DNA from: an uncultured Flavobacteriales bacterium
GTDB taxonomy: Bacteria > Bacteroidota > Bacteroidia > Flavobacteriales_D > Sanyastnellaceae
Assembly: GCA_938082505.1 (NCBI GenBank)
Contig: CALLLH010000025.1
Span: 1 to 63,083, forward strand
Length of the DNA: 63,083 bases
Direction of reading: 5' to 3'
Both the position numbers and the translations under genes were made by a program. The notes under the pieces were generated by a model. The model saw only the letters and a program-made list of their open reading frames with translations, searched no databases and was not told where the DNA came from. This document shows, piece after piece, positions 17,371 to 26,264 of the stretch. The number at the start of each line of letters is the position of its first letter. Within the stretch, counting starts at the first letter, position 1.

Positions 17371-18107
17371 AGACCGCACGACATATCCTGTTGCCCGCCT
17401 TCGCAGCCGTGTGGTTCACGGCCTGCGTCACGGACCCGAACAGTCCGGGCCTGGAGTACATGCCCGACATGTACCGGAGTCCGGCCGTGGAAGCCTACGT
17501 GGATTATGGACAGGAGCCATACCAGGTCGGTGAGGAAGTGGCCAGCGCCCAGCGCAATACCCCCTCGAGCCGCAAGCCCGTCCCGGGCACCATTCCTTTC
17601 CGCGGTGAAGACGAATTGGCTTTCGCACTGCCTTATGCCTTCGCCCAGACGCCGGAGGACTACGAGCGGGCAGGACTCGAATTGATGAGTCCCCTGTCGA
17701 CGAACCAAGCGAACATCGAGGCCGGTCAGCGGGTCTATGTGGCCATGTGCACCCAGTGCCACGGTGTCGAGGGCAAAGGGGACGGCGCGTTGAGCGTCAA
17801 TGGCCACATCGCCGGCATCCCCAGCTACAGCGACAAGCTCAAGGACCTGCCGGAGGGCAAGATGTACCACACCCTGACCTGGGGCAAGGGACTGATGGGG
17901 TCACACGCCAGTCAATTGAGCCAGCGCCAGCGCTGGGAAGTCATCGAGTACATCAAGGTGCTCCAGAATGGAGGTGAGATGCCCGAATTCGATGAGAATG
18001 GCATGCCCATGGCCCCGGCCGAAAGTCCGGAATCCGAGGATGAACCCGCCGCCGCTCCCGCTGCCACCGCTGGTATGGAAGGCATGGCCATGAACGCACA
18101 ACACTGA
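17367..18107 (+). CDS. actE: Alternative complex III subunit E, monohaem cytochrome c lipoprotein
   Basis: A 246-residue exported protein with a lipoprotein signal ending in TAC (cysteine 20) and one CxxCH haem site (CTQCH, C128-H132). The DMYRSPAVEAY segment near residue 34 and PVPGTIPFRG near 71 are conserved in ActE. The C-terminal 40 residues are Glu/Pro/Ala-rich and look disordered. It receives electrons from ActA and hands them to the oxidase or to another carrier. It lies between actD (four-base overlap) and actF (six bases). Confidence 0.93.
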   Translation: MKTARHILLPAFAAVWFTACVTDPNSPGLEYMPDMYRSPAVEAYVDYGQEPYQVGEEVASAQRNTPSSRKPVPGTIPFRGEDELAFALPYAFAQTPEDYERAGLELMSPLSTNQANIEAGQRVYVAMCTQCHGVEGKGDGALSVNGHIAGIPSYSDKLKDLPEGKMYHTLTWGKGLMGSHASQLSQRQRWEVIEYIKVLQNGGEMPEFDENGMPMAPAESPESEDEPAAAPAATAGMEGMAMNAQH

Positions 18108-18113
18108 GCCACC

Positions 18114-19370
18114 ATGGATACGATGAACTTCCGTTTTGAAGGCCGTGCCAAGACCCTGACCTATGTCCTGATGGGCATCGGAGTTGCGGCGTTGGCCACC
18201 GGATTCCTGACCGATGACAGCCATGGGCACCAGCGTTTCTGGGCCAACATGCTGGTCAACGGCTTCTTCTTCTTTTCCTTGGCGTTGGGGGCCCTGTTCT
18301 TCTATGCTTTGCAGTACGCCACGGAAAGTGGCTGGAGCGCGGTTCTGAAGCGTCTCTTCGAGGCGATATACGGGTTCCTTCCTTACGGTGCCGGCATGAT
18401 CCTGATTGTGCTGCTGGCCGGTCAGTTCCACCTGCACCACCTCTATCACTGGATGGACAGCACGCTCTATTTCGAGTACATGCTTCCGGACGGCACTTAT
18501 TCGCACGAGATGTCGGAGGGGGCTGTGGCCAATCCCAATTTCGATTACATCATCGCCAACAAAGGGGCTTATCTCAACGGTTGGTTCTTCTGGTTGCGGA
18601 CGCTCGTGTACATCGGTACTTTCCTGATTTTCGCCCGGATGTTCCGCAAGTGGAGCTTGGCCGAGGACGAGGTGGGCGGCACGGACCTGCACTTCAAGAT
18701 GTACCGCCGGGGAGCACTGTTCCTGGTGTTCTTCGCCGTTTTCAGCTCCACGCTCGCCTGGGACTGGATCATGTCGATTGACACGCACTGGTTCTCCACC
18801 CTCTTCGGGTGGTACACCTTCAGTGGCATGTGGGTGAGCATGCTCATCTTCGCCACGGTGACCCTCACCTGGCTGCGGTCCAACGGCTATTTCAAAGAGG
18901 TCAATGAGAGCCACATGCACGACATGGCCAAGTGGGTCTTTGCGATTTCCATGTTGTGGAGCTACCTCTGGTTCTCCCAGTTCATGCTGATCTGGTACTC
19001 CAACATCCCGGAAGAGGTCACGTATTACGTCGCTCGTATGTTCAGCCAGTACAAGGTGCCGTTCATCGCCATGTTCTTCGTGAATTTTGCGGTTCCCTTC
19101 TACGTTCTGGTCGCCCGGGATGCCAAGCGGAACCCGAAATTCCTCATTCCCGTCTCATTCTTGATTTTCTGTGGGCACTACACGGACGTGTATTTGCTCG
19201 TCGTACCCGGAACCTTGCACGACCACGCACATTTCGGGTTCTTTGAATGGGGAACATTCCTTGGTTTCCTGGGGTTGTTCATCCACGTGACATTGAGAAG
19301 GCTGGCTTCAGCCCCATTGATTCCGGTGAACCATCCCTATCTCGAGGAATCAAAGGCCCTTCATTATTGA
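18114..19370 (+). CDS. actF: Alternative complex III subunit F, quinol-binding membrane protein
   Basis: A 418-residue polytopic protein with about ten helices, homologous to ActC. Diagnostic parts are HHLYHWMD, the FSSTLAWDWIMSIDTHWFSTLFGWYTF stretch described here as a conserved helix pair near residue 205, and the WSYLWFSQFMLIWYSNIPEE region. These residues are the family's proton-path and quinol-site elements. Its stop is 17 bases from coxB, with no terminator between them, so complex III and the oxidase are built from one transcript. Confidence 0.94.
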   Translation: MDTMNFRFEGRAKTLTYVLMGIGVAALATGFLTDDSHGHQRFWANMLVNGFFFFSLALGALFFYALQYATESGWSAVLKRLFEAIYGFLPYGAGMILIVLLAGQFHLHHLYHWMDSTLYFEYMLPDGTYSHEMSEGAVANPNFDYIIANKGAYLNGWFFWLRTLVYIGTFLIFARMFRKWSLAEDEVGGTDLHFKMYRRGALFLVFFAVFSSTLAWDWIMSIDTHWFSTLFGWYTFSGMWVSMLIFATVTLTWLRSNGYFKEVNESHMHDMAKWVFAISMLWSYLWFSQFMLIWYSNIPEEVTYYVARMFSQYKVPFIAMFFVNFAVPFYVLVARDAKRNPKFLIPVSFLIFCGHYTDVYLLVVPGTLHDHAHFGFFEWGTFLGFLGLFIHVTLRRLASAPLIPVNHPYLEESKALHY

Positions 19371-19387
19371 CCCATCACTGAGGCACC

Positions 19388-20908
19388 ATGCAATTGCTCA
19401 TCCTCCTGGTCGTTATCGTCGGAATCGTTGCCCTGGGGCAGCTGGCGAAGGTGTACGAACTCTCGTCAAAGCTGTCAGGCCGGCGCGAGGAAGACATCTC
19501 GCACGCCGACACCCGTCTGAATGCCAACCTCTGGTTGGTCTTCATGGTCGGATTTTTCGCTTCGGTCATCTATCTGTACATCGCCTATGGTGATTACGCT
19601 CCGCCCCCGGCCTCCGAGCATGGGGTGGCGTTGGATTGGCTCATGAGCTTCAACATCTGGATCATCACCGTGGTGTTCTTCCTGGTGAACCTCCTGTTGT
19701 TCTACTTTGCTTACAAGTATGCCTACGACAAGAATCGGAAGGCCACCTTCTTCCCCCATGACAATCGCCTTGAGCTGATCTGGACGGTTATCCCTTCCAT
19801 CGTCTTGGCGGTGATCATCATCTACGGTCTGCAGACCTGGAATGTCATGACGGGTGAGGCTTCTGCGGATGCCTTGCGCATCGAGGTCTATTCGAAGCAG
19901 TTCGATTGGACGGCACGTTACGCAGGAAATGATGGAGAATTCGGCCAGTCGAATTACAACTTGATTACGCCGCTCAATCCATTGGGCATCATCACCTCGG
20001 AAGGGGTGGAGGATGCGATGGCAGAGATTGAAGGCCAGATAGCGACGCTTGAGCAGGACCTCTCCTTGGAGAAGGGCTTGTTGCTTGCCGAACGCGCCAG
20101 GCTGGAGGCGAGTATTGCAATGGATGACCACGGTCACGGTGATCATGGCCATGATGCGCACGGTCATGAGGACCACGCCCATGACGACCATGGTGATCAC
20201 AGCGATGGCGACCATGCCCATGACGACCATGGGGATCACGGTCATGATGACCATGGTCATGGCGATCACGGTCATGGCGACGGAGGGTGGAAGGCTGTTG
20301 CCGAGGCACGCATTGCCGAAATCGACCACATCCTCGAGCATGAGACCGCTTCTCTGCTCATCCTGACGGATGCCCAGATTGAAGCAAAACAGGATAAGGT
20401 GAAGCGACTGAAGCGTCACCGCCAGCGCATCACTGAAATCCAGAGTTTCAATTTCGAGAATGGCATGCGCAGCTTTGATACGGGCCGTGATGACCAAGTG
20501 GTGAAGGGCGAGTTCCACCTGCCGGTAGGTGAGGAGGTTGAATTCATCTTCCGCAGCCGGGATGTGATCCACTCCGCATTCATGCCGCATTTCCGTGCCC
20601 AGATGAATTCAGTGCCTGGTGTCCCAACCCGGTTCAAGATGACGCCGACCATCACCACGGACAGCATGCGCACCATCCTGGACGACCCGGACTTCAATTA
20701 TGTCCTGCTGTGCAACAAGGTTTGTGGTGCCGCCCACTTCAACATGAAGATGGACGTGATCGTGGAGAGCAAGGAGGAGTATGAGGCGTGGTTGGAGCAG
20801 CAGGATGCCTTCCTTGTGGACGAGGGCGCGCCTTCCGCGCCAGAAAACGAACCCGCGCCTTCCGCCGATGTTGATGTCGCAGGCGGTGAAATGGCGATGA
20901 TCCACTGA
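19388..20908 (+). CDS. coxB: Cytochrome c oxidase subunit II with a histidine-rich insert
   Basis: 506 residues, much longer than a minimal subunit II. Hydrophobic helices are predicted at about 1-18, 46-66, 85-108 and 131-149, followed by the periplasmic cupredoxin domain. The CuA ligands are intact: H395 or H401 in VIHSAFMPH, and CNKVCGAAHFNM (C442, C446, H450, M453). Between the first and later cupredoxin strands lies an insert (about 203-355) of two helices with heptad-like charge, flanking a tip of 52 residues (247-299) that holds 19 histidines in GH/DH/HD repeats. The tip may bind copper or zinc. The C-terminal 30 residues are acidic and Pro/Ala-rich. No haem motif is present, so this is an aa3-type rather than caa3-type subunit. 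Confidence 0.95.
   Translation: MQLLILLVVIVGIVALGQLAKVYELSSKLSGRREEDISHADTRLNANLWLVFMVGFFASVIYLYIAYGDYAPPPASEHGVALDWLMSFNIWIITVVFFLVNLLLFYFAYKYAYDKNRKATFFPHDNRLELIWTVIPSIVLAVIIIYGLQTWNVMTGEASADALRIEVYSKQFDWTARYAGNDGEFGQSNYNLITPLNPLGIITSEGVEDAMAEIEGQIATLEQDLSLEKGLLLAERARLEASIAMDDHGHGDHGHDAHGHEDHAHDDHGDHSDGDHAHDDHGDHGHDDHGHGDHGHGDGGWKAVAEARIAEIDHILEHETASLLILTDAQIEAKQDKVKRLKRHRQRITEIQSFNFENGMRSFDTGRDDQVVKGEFHLPVGEEVEFIFRSRDVIHSAFMPHFRAQMNSVPGVPTRFKMTPTITTDSMRTILDDPDFNYVLLCNKVCGAAHFNMKMDVIVESKEEYEAWLEQQDAFLVDEGAPSAPENEPAPSADVDVAGGEMAMIH
20126..20284 (+). repeat. His/Asp/Gly-coding tandem repeat inside coxB
   Basis: A run of imperfect 6-9 base units built from gatcacggt, catgac and ggtcat encodes 19 histidines in about 52 residues. 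The repeat stays in frame and is free of stop codons. Confidence 0.85.
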
Positions 20909-20928
20909 CCCGAAGAGAACAGGAAACC

Positions 20929-22683
20929 ATGGGAGCACACGCACACCACAAGGAGAGCTTCATCTCCAAGTACGTTTTCAGCCAGGATCACAAGATGATC
21001 TCGAAGCAGTTCTTGATCACGGCTGTTTTCATGGGCATCATCGCGGTCGCCCTTTCGGTCTTTTTCCGATTGCAGCTCGGTTGGCCGGGTGAGCCATTCG
21101 GTGTACTTGAGACTTTCCTCGGGAAATGGGCGCCTGGGGGCATCCTGGACCGCAACGCCTACCTGGCGTTGGTGACGATTCACGGGACGATCATGGTTTT
21201 CTTCGTGCTGACGGGAGGCCTGAGCGGAACATTCTCGAACCTGTTGATCCCATTGCAGATCGGAGCAAGGGACATGGCTTCGGGTTTCTTGAACATGCTG
21301 AGCTACTGGTTCTTCCTGATGTCCAGCCTCATGATGGTGTTCTCCCTCTTCGTGGAAGGCGGGGCCGCTTCAGGCGGTTGGACCGTGTACCCCCCATTGA
21401 GTGCGCTGCCGCAGGCGATGCCGGGTTCTGGAACGGGGATGACCCTTTGGTTGATTTCGATGGTGATGTTCGTGGCAAGCTCCCTTCTGGGGGGCCTCAA
21501 CTACATCGTGACCGTGATCAACCTGAGGACGAAAGGCATGAAGATGCTGCGTCTTCCTCTGACCATCTGGGCGTTCCTGGTCACCGCCATCCTCGGCGTG
21601 CTGAGCTTCCCCGTGTTGGTGTCGGCGGTCGTGCTGTTGCTCATGGACCGTTCCATGGGCACCGCGTTCTACCTGAGTGACATCTTCATCGGGGGTGAGG
21701 CGCTGGATGTGACGGGCGGTTCGCCCATCCTGTACCAGCACCTGTTCTGGTTCCTGGGACACCCGGAGGTGTACATCGTGTTGCTTCCCGCCTTGGGGAT
21801 CAGCTCGGAGGTCATAGCCACGAATGCGCGGAAGCCGATTTTCGGTTACCGTGCCATGATCGGGTCCATCCTCGCCATTGGATTCCTCAGTTTCATCGTC
21901 TGGGGGCACCACATGTTCGTGACCGGCATGAATCCGTTCATCGGTTCCGTGTTCGTCTTCACGACGTTGTTGATTGCCATCCCATCGGCGGTGAAGGCCT
22001 TCAACTACATCACCACCCTCTGGAAGGGCAACCTGCGCTTCACGCCGGCCATGCTGTTCTCGATCGGTCTGGTCAGCACGTTCGTGACGGGCGGTCTCAC
22101 GGGCATCATCCTGGCGGACTCCGCTTTGGACGTTTCCGTGCACGATACCTACTTCGTGGTGGCGCACTTCCACATCGTGATGGGCATGTCGGCCATCTTC
22201 GGCATGCTTGCGGGCATCTATCACTGGTTCCCGAAGATGTTCGGCCGGATGATGAACATGAAGTTGGGCTTCGCTCACTTCTGGTTCACCATCGTGTGTG
22301 GATACGGGGTGTTTTTCCCGATGCACTTTGTGGGCATGGCAGGTGCTCCCCGCCGTTACTACGAGTACAGTGCCTTCGAGTTCCTCAATGCGACGGGTGA
22401 CCTCAATCCGGTGATTTCAATGTTCGCCATCGTCGGTGCGCTCTCGCAGTTGTTGTTCCTGTTCAATTTCTTCCGCAGCATCTTCCGGGGACAACCGGCC
22501 ACCGAGAATCCATGGGCTTCGAATACTTTGGAGTGGACGACGCCCGTGCAGCACGTCCATGGCAACTGGCCTGGTGCGTTGCCCGAAGTGCACCGTTGGG
22601 CTTATGATTACAGCAACCCCGCCTTCGAGGAGGATTTCGTCCCGCAGACGGTACCGCTTGGAGACGGAGAGGAGGAACACTGA
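20929..22683 (+). CDS. coxA: Cytochrome c oxidase subunit I
   Basis: The catalytic haem-copper subunit, 584 residues with about 12 core helices. Haem a ligand H85 (TIHGTIMVF), the CuB and cross-linked pair H277/Y281 (GHPEVY), CuB ligands H326-H327 (WGHHMF), and the haem ligands in [11 protein letters not shown] (H404-H414) are all present. It reduces oxygen to water at the inner membrane and pumps protons. It lies 20 bases after coxB. No subunit III or IV gene follows; a terminator comes next. Those subunits must be encoded elsewhere or be absent. Confidence 0.97.
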   Translation: MGAHAHHKESFISKYVFSQDHKMISKQFLITAVFMGIIAVALSVFFRLQLGWPGEPFGVLETFLGKWAPGGILDRNAYLALVTIHGTIMVFFVLTGGLSGTFSNLLIPLQIGARDMASGFLNMLSYWFFLMSSLMMVFSLFVEGGAASGGWTVYPPLSALPQAMPGSGTGMTLWLISMVMFVASSLLGGLNYIVTVINLRTKGMKMLRLPLTIWAFLVTAILGVLSFPVLVSAVVLLLMDRSMGTAFYLSDIFIGGEALDVTGGSPILYQHLFWFLGHPEVYIVLLPALGISSEVIATNARKPIFGYRAMIGSILAIGFLSFIVWGHHMFVTGMNPFIGSVFVFTTLLIAIPSAVKAFNYITTLWKGNLRFTPAMLFSIGLVSTFVTGGLTGIILADSALDVSVHDTYFVVAHFHIVMGMSAIFGMLAGIYHWFPKMFGRMMNMKLGFAHFWFTIVCGYGVFFPMHFVGMAGAPRRYYEYSAFEFLNATGDLNPVISMFAIVGALSQLLFLFNFFRSIFRGQPATENPWASNTLEWTTPVQHVHGNWPGALPEVHRWAYDYSNPAFEEDFVPQTVPLGDGEEEH

Positions 22684-22704
22684 TTTCTTTTCCCTTTCTC
22701 TGCG

Positions 22705-22738
22705 AAACGGGCCTTTCCCACCGGGGGAGGCCCGTTTT
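22705..22738 (+). terminator. Intrinsic terminator of the act-cox operon
   Basis: A ten-base stem, AAACGGGCCT (22705-22714) with AGGCCCGTTT (22728-22737), ends in a short T run 21 bases after the coxA stop. Confidence 0.85.
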
Positions 22739-22798
22739 GTGTACAAGGGATTGGTGGACGTCCGATGTGGAACCGATTCGCCTGCCGAACTTGGTCCC

Positions 22799-23824
22799 AT
22801 GGAGGACTTCGATTTGCGGGGTGCGGCGGAGGGCCACAGTGACGGAGAGGTAGAGCGCGTATTGCGGCCTACCGGCTTCGGTGAGTTCGCTGGCCAGCGT
22901 GAGGCATTGGACAACCTCGAGGTGTTCGTGCAAGCGGCATCGCGCCGTGGCGAGTCCATGGACCATGTGTTGTTTCACGGCCCTCCGGGCTTGGGCAAGA
23001 CCACCTTGGCCAACATTGTGGCTGCGGAGCTCGGAGTGGCGATCAAAACGACGAGCGGGCCGGTGCTGGACAAGCCAGGGGATCTGGCCGGATTGCTGAC
23101 CGGGCTGGATCCCCGTGACGTGCTGTTCATCGATGAGATCCACCGGCTGAGTCCCATTGTGGAGGAGTACCTCTACAGCGCCATGGAAGATTACCGGATC
23201 GACCTCGTGATCGATACGGGACCCAATGCGAGGACCGTTCAGATTGACCTGCATCCCTTCACCCTGGTCGGGGCTACGACGCGAAGTGGATTGTTGACCG
23301 CGCCATTGAGGGCGCGGTTCGGCATCAACCTGAGGTTGCATTACTATGACGCTGAAACCCTTACGGGCATCGTGCAGCGCAGTGCGGGCCTGCTGGGCAT
23401 TCCCATCGACCATGAGGCGGCCTTTGAGATCGCCGGGCGCAGCAGGGGAACCCCACGGATAGCCAATGCCCTGTTGAGGCGTGTGCGGGATTTTGCTGAG
23501 ATCAAAGGCGACGGAACGATAGAACCGGGCATTACCCGATACGCGTTGGACGCCCTGAATGTGGACCGCAAGGGCCTCGATGAGATGGACAACCGCATCT
23601 TGAGTACCCTGATTGACAAGTTCAAGGGCGGTCCGGTGGGCATTTCGACCATCGCGACGGCGGTGGGGGAGAATGGCGGAACGCTGGAGGAAGTCTACGA
23701 GCCTTTCCTGATCCAACAGGGATTCCTGGTCCGCACCCCGCGGGGCCGTCAGGCGACGGAGGCGGCTTACCGGCACTTGGGTCGGGTGCCCACTTCAGGT
23801 GGAGGCCTCTTCGAGGCGGGTTGA
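22799..23824 (+). CDS. ruvB: Holliday junction branch migration ATPase RuvB
   Basis: 341 residues from the ATG at 22799, the normal length for RuvB; the frame is open further upstream through coxA but that part is not conserved. [11 protein letters not shown] opens the protein, Walker A is GPPGLGKTT, Walker B is LFIDEIHRL, the sensor region is [18 protein letters not shown], and the C-terminal winged helix ends with FLVRTPRGR. It drives branch migration with RuvA, which is encoded 22 kb away in this window. The queG start follows three bases after the stop. Confidence 0.98.
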   Translation: MEDFDLRGAAEGHSDGEVERVLRPTGFGEFAGQREALDNLEVFVQAASRRGESMDHVLFHGPPGLGKTTLANIVAAELGVAIKTTSGPVLDKPGDLAGLLTGLDPRDVLFIDEIHRLSPIVEEYLYSAMEDYRIDLVIDTGPNARTVQIDLHPFTLVGATTRSGLLTAPLRARFGINLRLHYYDAETLTGIVQRSAGLLGIPIDHEAAFEIAGRSRGTPRIANALLRRVRDFAEIKGDGTIEPGITRYALDALNVDRKGLDEMDNRILSTLIDKFKGGPVGISTIATAVGENGGTLEEVYEPFLIQQGFLVRTPRGRQATEAAYRHLGRVPTSGGGLFEAG

Positions 23825-23827
23825 ACC

Positions 23828-24781
23828 ATGGGCCGTACCCGTCACATTGCAGAAGAGCGTGCGGACCGTATCCGCCGTTGGTCGGAAGAGCTCGGGTTTT
23901 CGGCGGTAGGATTTTCCAAGGCGGAGCGGCTCGTCGGGGAAGAACTCCGGTTGTCGCAGTGGCTCAAGGAGGACCGTCATGGTGAAATGGGCTATCTCGA
24001 GCGGAATTTCGACAAGCGCCTGGATCCGACCTTGTTGTTGCCGGGCACCCGCACCGTCATCAGCTTGCTCTACAACCACTACACGGATGTGCGCCAGGCG
24101 GACCCGGAAGCCCCGAGGATCTCGACGTACGCCTATGGTGAGGACTACCATTTCGTGGTCAAGTGGAAATTGAAGGAGTTGCTGAAGTGGATGCGGCAGG
24201 ATTGGGGTGACATCGCCGGACGTGTCTTCGTGGATTCAGCGCCCATTCTGGAACGCGCATGGGCTGCCCGTGCCGGTCTCGGTTGGATAGGCAAGCATGG
24301 GCTCCTGCTCAACAAGAATGGGGGCAGTCATTTTTTTCTCGGCGAGATCCTTGTGGATCTGGACCTGCCTGCGGATGTCCCCAAGACGGACCATTGCGGC
24401 TCGTGCACGCGCTGCATGGACGCCTGTCCAACGGGCGCCATCATCCGGCCCCAGGTGGTCGATGGCAGCAAGTGCATCAGTTACTTCACCATCGAGCTCA
24501 AGGATGCACTGCCCGAGCCCATGGCGGGCCGCTTCGAGAACTGGATGTTCGGTTGCGACATCTGTCAGGAGGTCTGCCCTTGGAACCGCCATGCAAAACC
24601 CCATGAGGAGCCTGCGTTCGCCGCCAAGCCGGAGTTGCTCGCCATGACCCGCCAGGATTGGACCGATTTGAAAGAGGAGACGTTTGACGCGTTGTTCCGC
24701 AAGAGTCCCGTGCAACGGACCGGATATACCGGGCTCCGGCGCAACATTGATTTCCTCGATCGGAAACAGGAAGCGAATTGA
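23828..24781 (+). CDS. queG: Epoxyqueuosine reductase
   Basis: A 317-residue cobalamin-dependent iron-sulfur enzyme that makes the last step of queuosine in tRNA anticodons. The start (WSEELGFSAVGFSKAE) and the acid-base region are followed by the two 4Fe-4S motifs, CGSCTRCMDACPTGAI (near residue 195) and CDICQEVCPWN (near 244). Length is usual for the form without HEAT repeats. It is probably co-transcribed with ruvB and converges on trhO with 30 bases between. Confidence 0.96.
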   Translation: MGRTRHIAEERADRIRRWSEELGFSAVGFSKAERLVGEELRLSQWLKEDRHGEMGYLERNFDKRLDPTLLLPGTRTVISLLYNHYTDVRQADPEAPRISTYAYGEDYHFVVKWKLKELLKWMRQDWGDIAGRVFVDSAPILERAWAARAGLGWIGKHGLLLNKNGGSHFFLGEILVDLDLPADVPKTDHCGSCTRCMDACPTGAIIRPQVVDGSKCISYFTIELKDALPEPMAGRFENWMFGCDICQEVCPWNRHAKPHEEPAFAAKPELLAMTRQDWTDLKEETFDALFRKSPVQRTGYTGLRRNIDFLDRKQEAN

Positions 24782-24811
24782 CGACCGACGGAGGTTCCGC
24801 TCGAGATCGGC

Positions 24812-25849
24812 TCAGTTTTTTCTGGCGACGCGGGCAGTGTCGGGCTTTCTCAGTGTGCGGCGTGCAGGGCGGGTTCCTGAGCGGCGTGCTTTTTGCTCTT
24901 CTTCGGGCAGGGCGATGAAATCCCGGCAGTCATCGCCGCAGGTGCCTGTGAGCGACGCAGCACATGAGGGGCACTGGACCATGAGCACGTTGCAGGCGGC
25001 ATTGGCGCAATTGGTCACGTGATCGCATGCCGCTCCACATTGGTGGCATTCGGCCACGATATCCTCGCTCACCCTTTCGGCCATGCGTTCGTCGAAGACG
25101 AAATTGACACCGCGGAAACGGTTCTCCAGGCCATCGGTCCGCACTTGCCGCACGTACTCGATGATGCCTCCCTCGAGTTGATGGACATTGGGAAAGCCCC
25201 TGTGCTTGAGGTAGGCACTGGCTTTCTCGCAGCGGATGCCGCCCGTGCAGTACAGGACGATGTTCTTTTCCTTGCGGTCCTGCAGGAGGTCTTCCACCTC
25301 GCGGATCTCATCGCGGAAGGTCTCGGCGGCCGGCAGGATGGCCCCCTTGAAATGCCCGACCTCGCTTTCGTAATGGTTCCGCATGTCCACGATGACGGTG
25401 TCGGGGCGGGAAGCGAGGGCATTGAATTCCTGCGCTGAAACGTGCTTGCCGCAATTGGTGACATCGAAGCCGTCATCGTCGAGTCCGTCCGCGACAATCT
25501 TGTCCCGGACCTTGACGGTGAGCTTGAGAAAGCTCTTGTCATTTCCTTCGATGGCGATGTTGAGCCGGACACCCACAAGCCAGTCAATGCTGTCCAACGA
25601 CCGCCTGAACGCCTCCATGGTGTCATCGGGCAGGCTGAGTTGTGCGTTGATGCCCTCCTTGCTGACATAGATCCGTCCCAAAACACCCAATGGGGCCCAG
25701 GTGGTGAACACATGATCCCTCAGAAAGTCCGGGTTGGCCACCTTGGCGTATTGATAGAAACTCAGCGTTGTGCGCGGTCGCCCATCCTTCTCGAGGTGTT
25801 CGATGAGGCTGGATTTGTTCAGCTGGTTATGGAGCGGGCCTTTGGACAC
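24812..25849 (-). CDS. trhO: tRNA uridine(34) hydroxylase / rhodanese-like protein TrhO
   Basis: A UPF0176/TrhO family protein; members hydroxylate U34 of certain tRNAs with oxygen. The N-terminal acylphosphatase-like domain contains RTTLSFYQYAKV and GRIYVSKEGINAQLS. The rhodanese domain contains VDMRNHYESEVGHFKGA and the active-site loop CTGGIRCEKASAYL. A Cys-rich tail (CHQCGAACDHVTNC and CPSCAASLTGTCGDDC) probably binds zinc. The reading frame is open back to an ATG at 26107, but that part overlaps a divergent small gene and has no family resemblance. The GTG at 25849 gives the right length (345 residues) and lies five bases after a TATTTTTG box. The start is therefore somewhat uncertain. 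Confidence 0.92.
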   Translation of the reverse strand: MSKGPLHNQLNKSSLIEHLEKDGRPRTTLSFYQYAKVANPDFLRDHVFTTWAPLGVLGRIYVSKEGINAQLSLPDDTMEAFRRSLDSIDWLVGVRLNIAIEGNDKSFLKLTVKVRDKIVADGLDDDGFDVTNCGKHVSAQEFNALASRPDTVIVDMRNHYESEVGHFKGAILPAAETFRDEIREVEDLLQDRKEKNIVLYCTGGIRCEKASAYLKHRGFPNVHQLEGGIIEYVRQVRTDGLENRFRGVNFVFDERMAERVSEDIVAECHQCGAACDHVTNCANAACNVLMVQCPSCAASLTGTCGDDCRDFIALPEEEQKARRSGTRPARRTLRKPDTARVARKN

Positions 25850-25854
25850 AGAGA

Positions 25855-25862
25855 CAAAAATA
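25855..25862 (-). promoter_or_regulatory. -7 box directly before the trhO GTG
   Basis: TATTTTTG matches TAnnTTTG exactly and ends five bases before the inferred GTG start of trhO, implying a leaderless or nearly leaderless transcript. Confidence 0.5.
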
Positions 25863-25915
25863 GACCCAACAGGCGCGTAGGAATAGCCTGAATAACAAAT
25901 GATAGGGGTGCGGCG

Positions 25916-25947
25916 TTTGCATTCGGTGGGGATTCCGGATATATTGA
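25916..25947 (+). promoter_or_regulatory. Candidate promoter of the 68-residue protein gene
   Basis: TTTG (25916-25919) lies 20 bases before TATATTGA (25940-25947), close to the Bacteroidota TTTG-N19-21-TAnnTTTG pattern, 20 bases before the ATG at 25968. Confidence 0.4.
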
Positions 25948-25967
25948 GAGGCCCTACTGATTCATCA

Positions 25968-26174
25968 ATGCCTATGAAAATGTTGGAATACTGCCAGCGC
26001 ATTCTGGCCAAGGTCAGTTTTGACCGCCACCTGTTCGCCAAGGAATTGGCCAAAAGCATCAAACGTCTCGAACGCTCCGACGTGAAGCGTCTGAGACAAT
26101 GGTGCATGGAGCAATTCGGCCAACGCTACGAAGACATCATCCTGAACACTTTCCCCCAGCAACTGGCGGTCTGA
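25968..26174 (+). CDS. Small conserved basic protein, function unknown
   Basis: A 68-residue, helical, Lys/Arg-rich protein from the ATG at 25968 (a second ATG lies at 25974). The core ILAKVSFDRHLFAKELAKSI, followed by a short loop and a second helix ending RQWCMEQFG, resembles short proteins I associate with many Bacteroidota genomes, which carry no assigned function. It has no signal peptide. It is followed by a clear terminator and divergent from trhO, so it is its own transcription unit. Its 5' half lies over the non-genuine N-terminal extension of the trhO frame. Confidence 0.7.
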   Translation: MPMKMLEYCQRILAKVSFDRHLFAKELAKSIKRLERSDVKRLRQWCMEQFGQRYEDIILNTFPQQLAV

Positions 26175-26197
26175 AGCTTGAGGATATCACATTAACC

Positions 26198-26228
26198 GCC
26201 CGATTGGATCCGTCCGGTCGGGCTTTTT
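26198..26228 (+). terminator. Intrinsic terminator after the small conserved gene
   Basis: GCCCGA (26198-26203) pairs with TCGGGC (26218-26223), and five T residues follow at once, 23 bases after the stop codon. Confidence 0.8.
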
Positions 26229-26264
26229 CTTGCGCTGAAGCGGGGGATTCCCGTTTGGGCTGAA

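Noticed and set aside
20126..20284. coxB histidine repeat considered as a non-coding satellite or CRISPR-like array
   Set aside because: Units are short, imperfect and in frame with a conserved protein; there are no spacers.
25850..26107. N-terminal extension of trhO to the ATG at 26107
   Set aside because: No resemblance to the family, overlaps a better-supported divergent gene, and would make the protein 86 residues too long.
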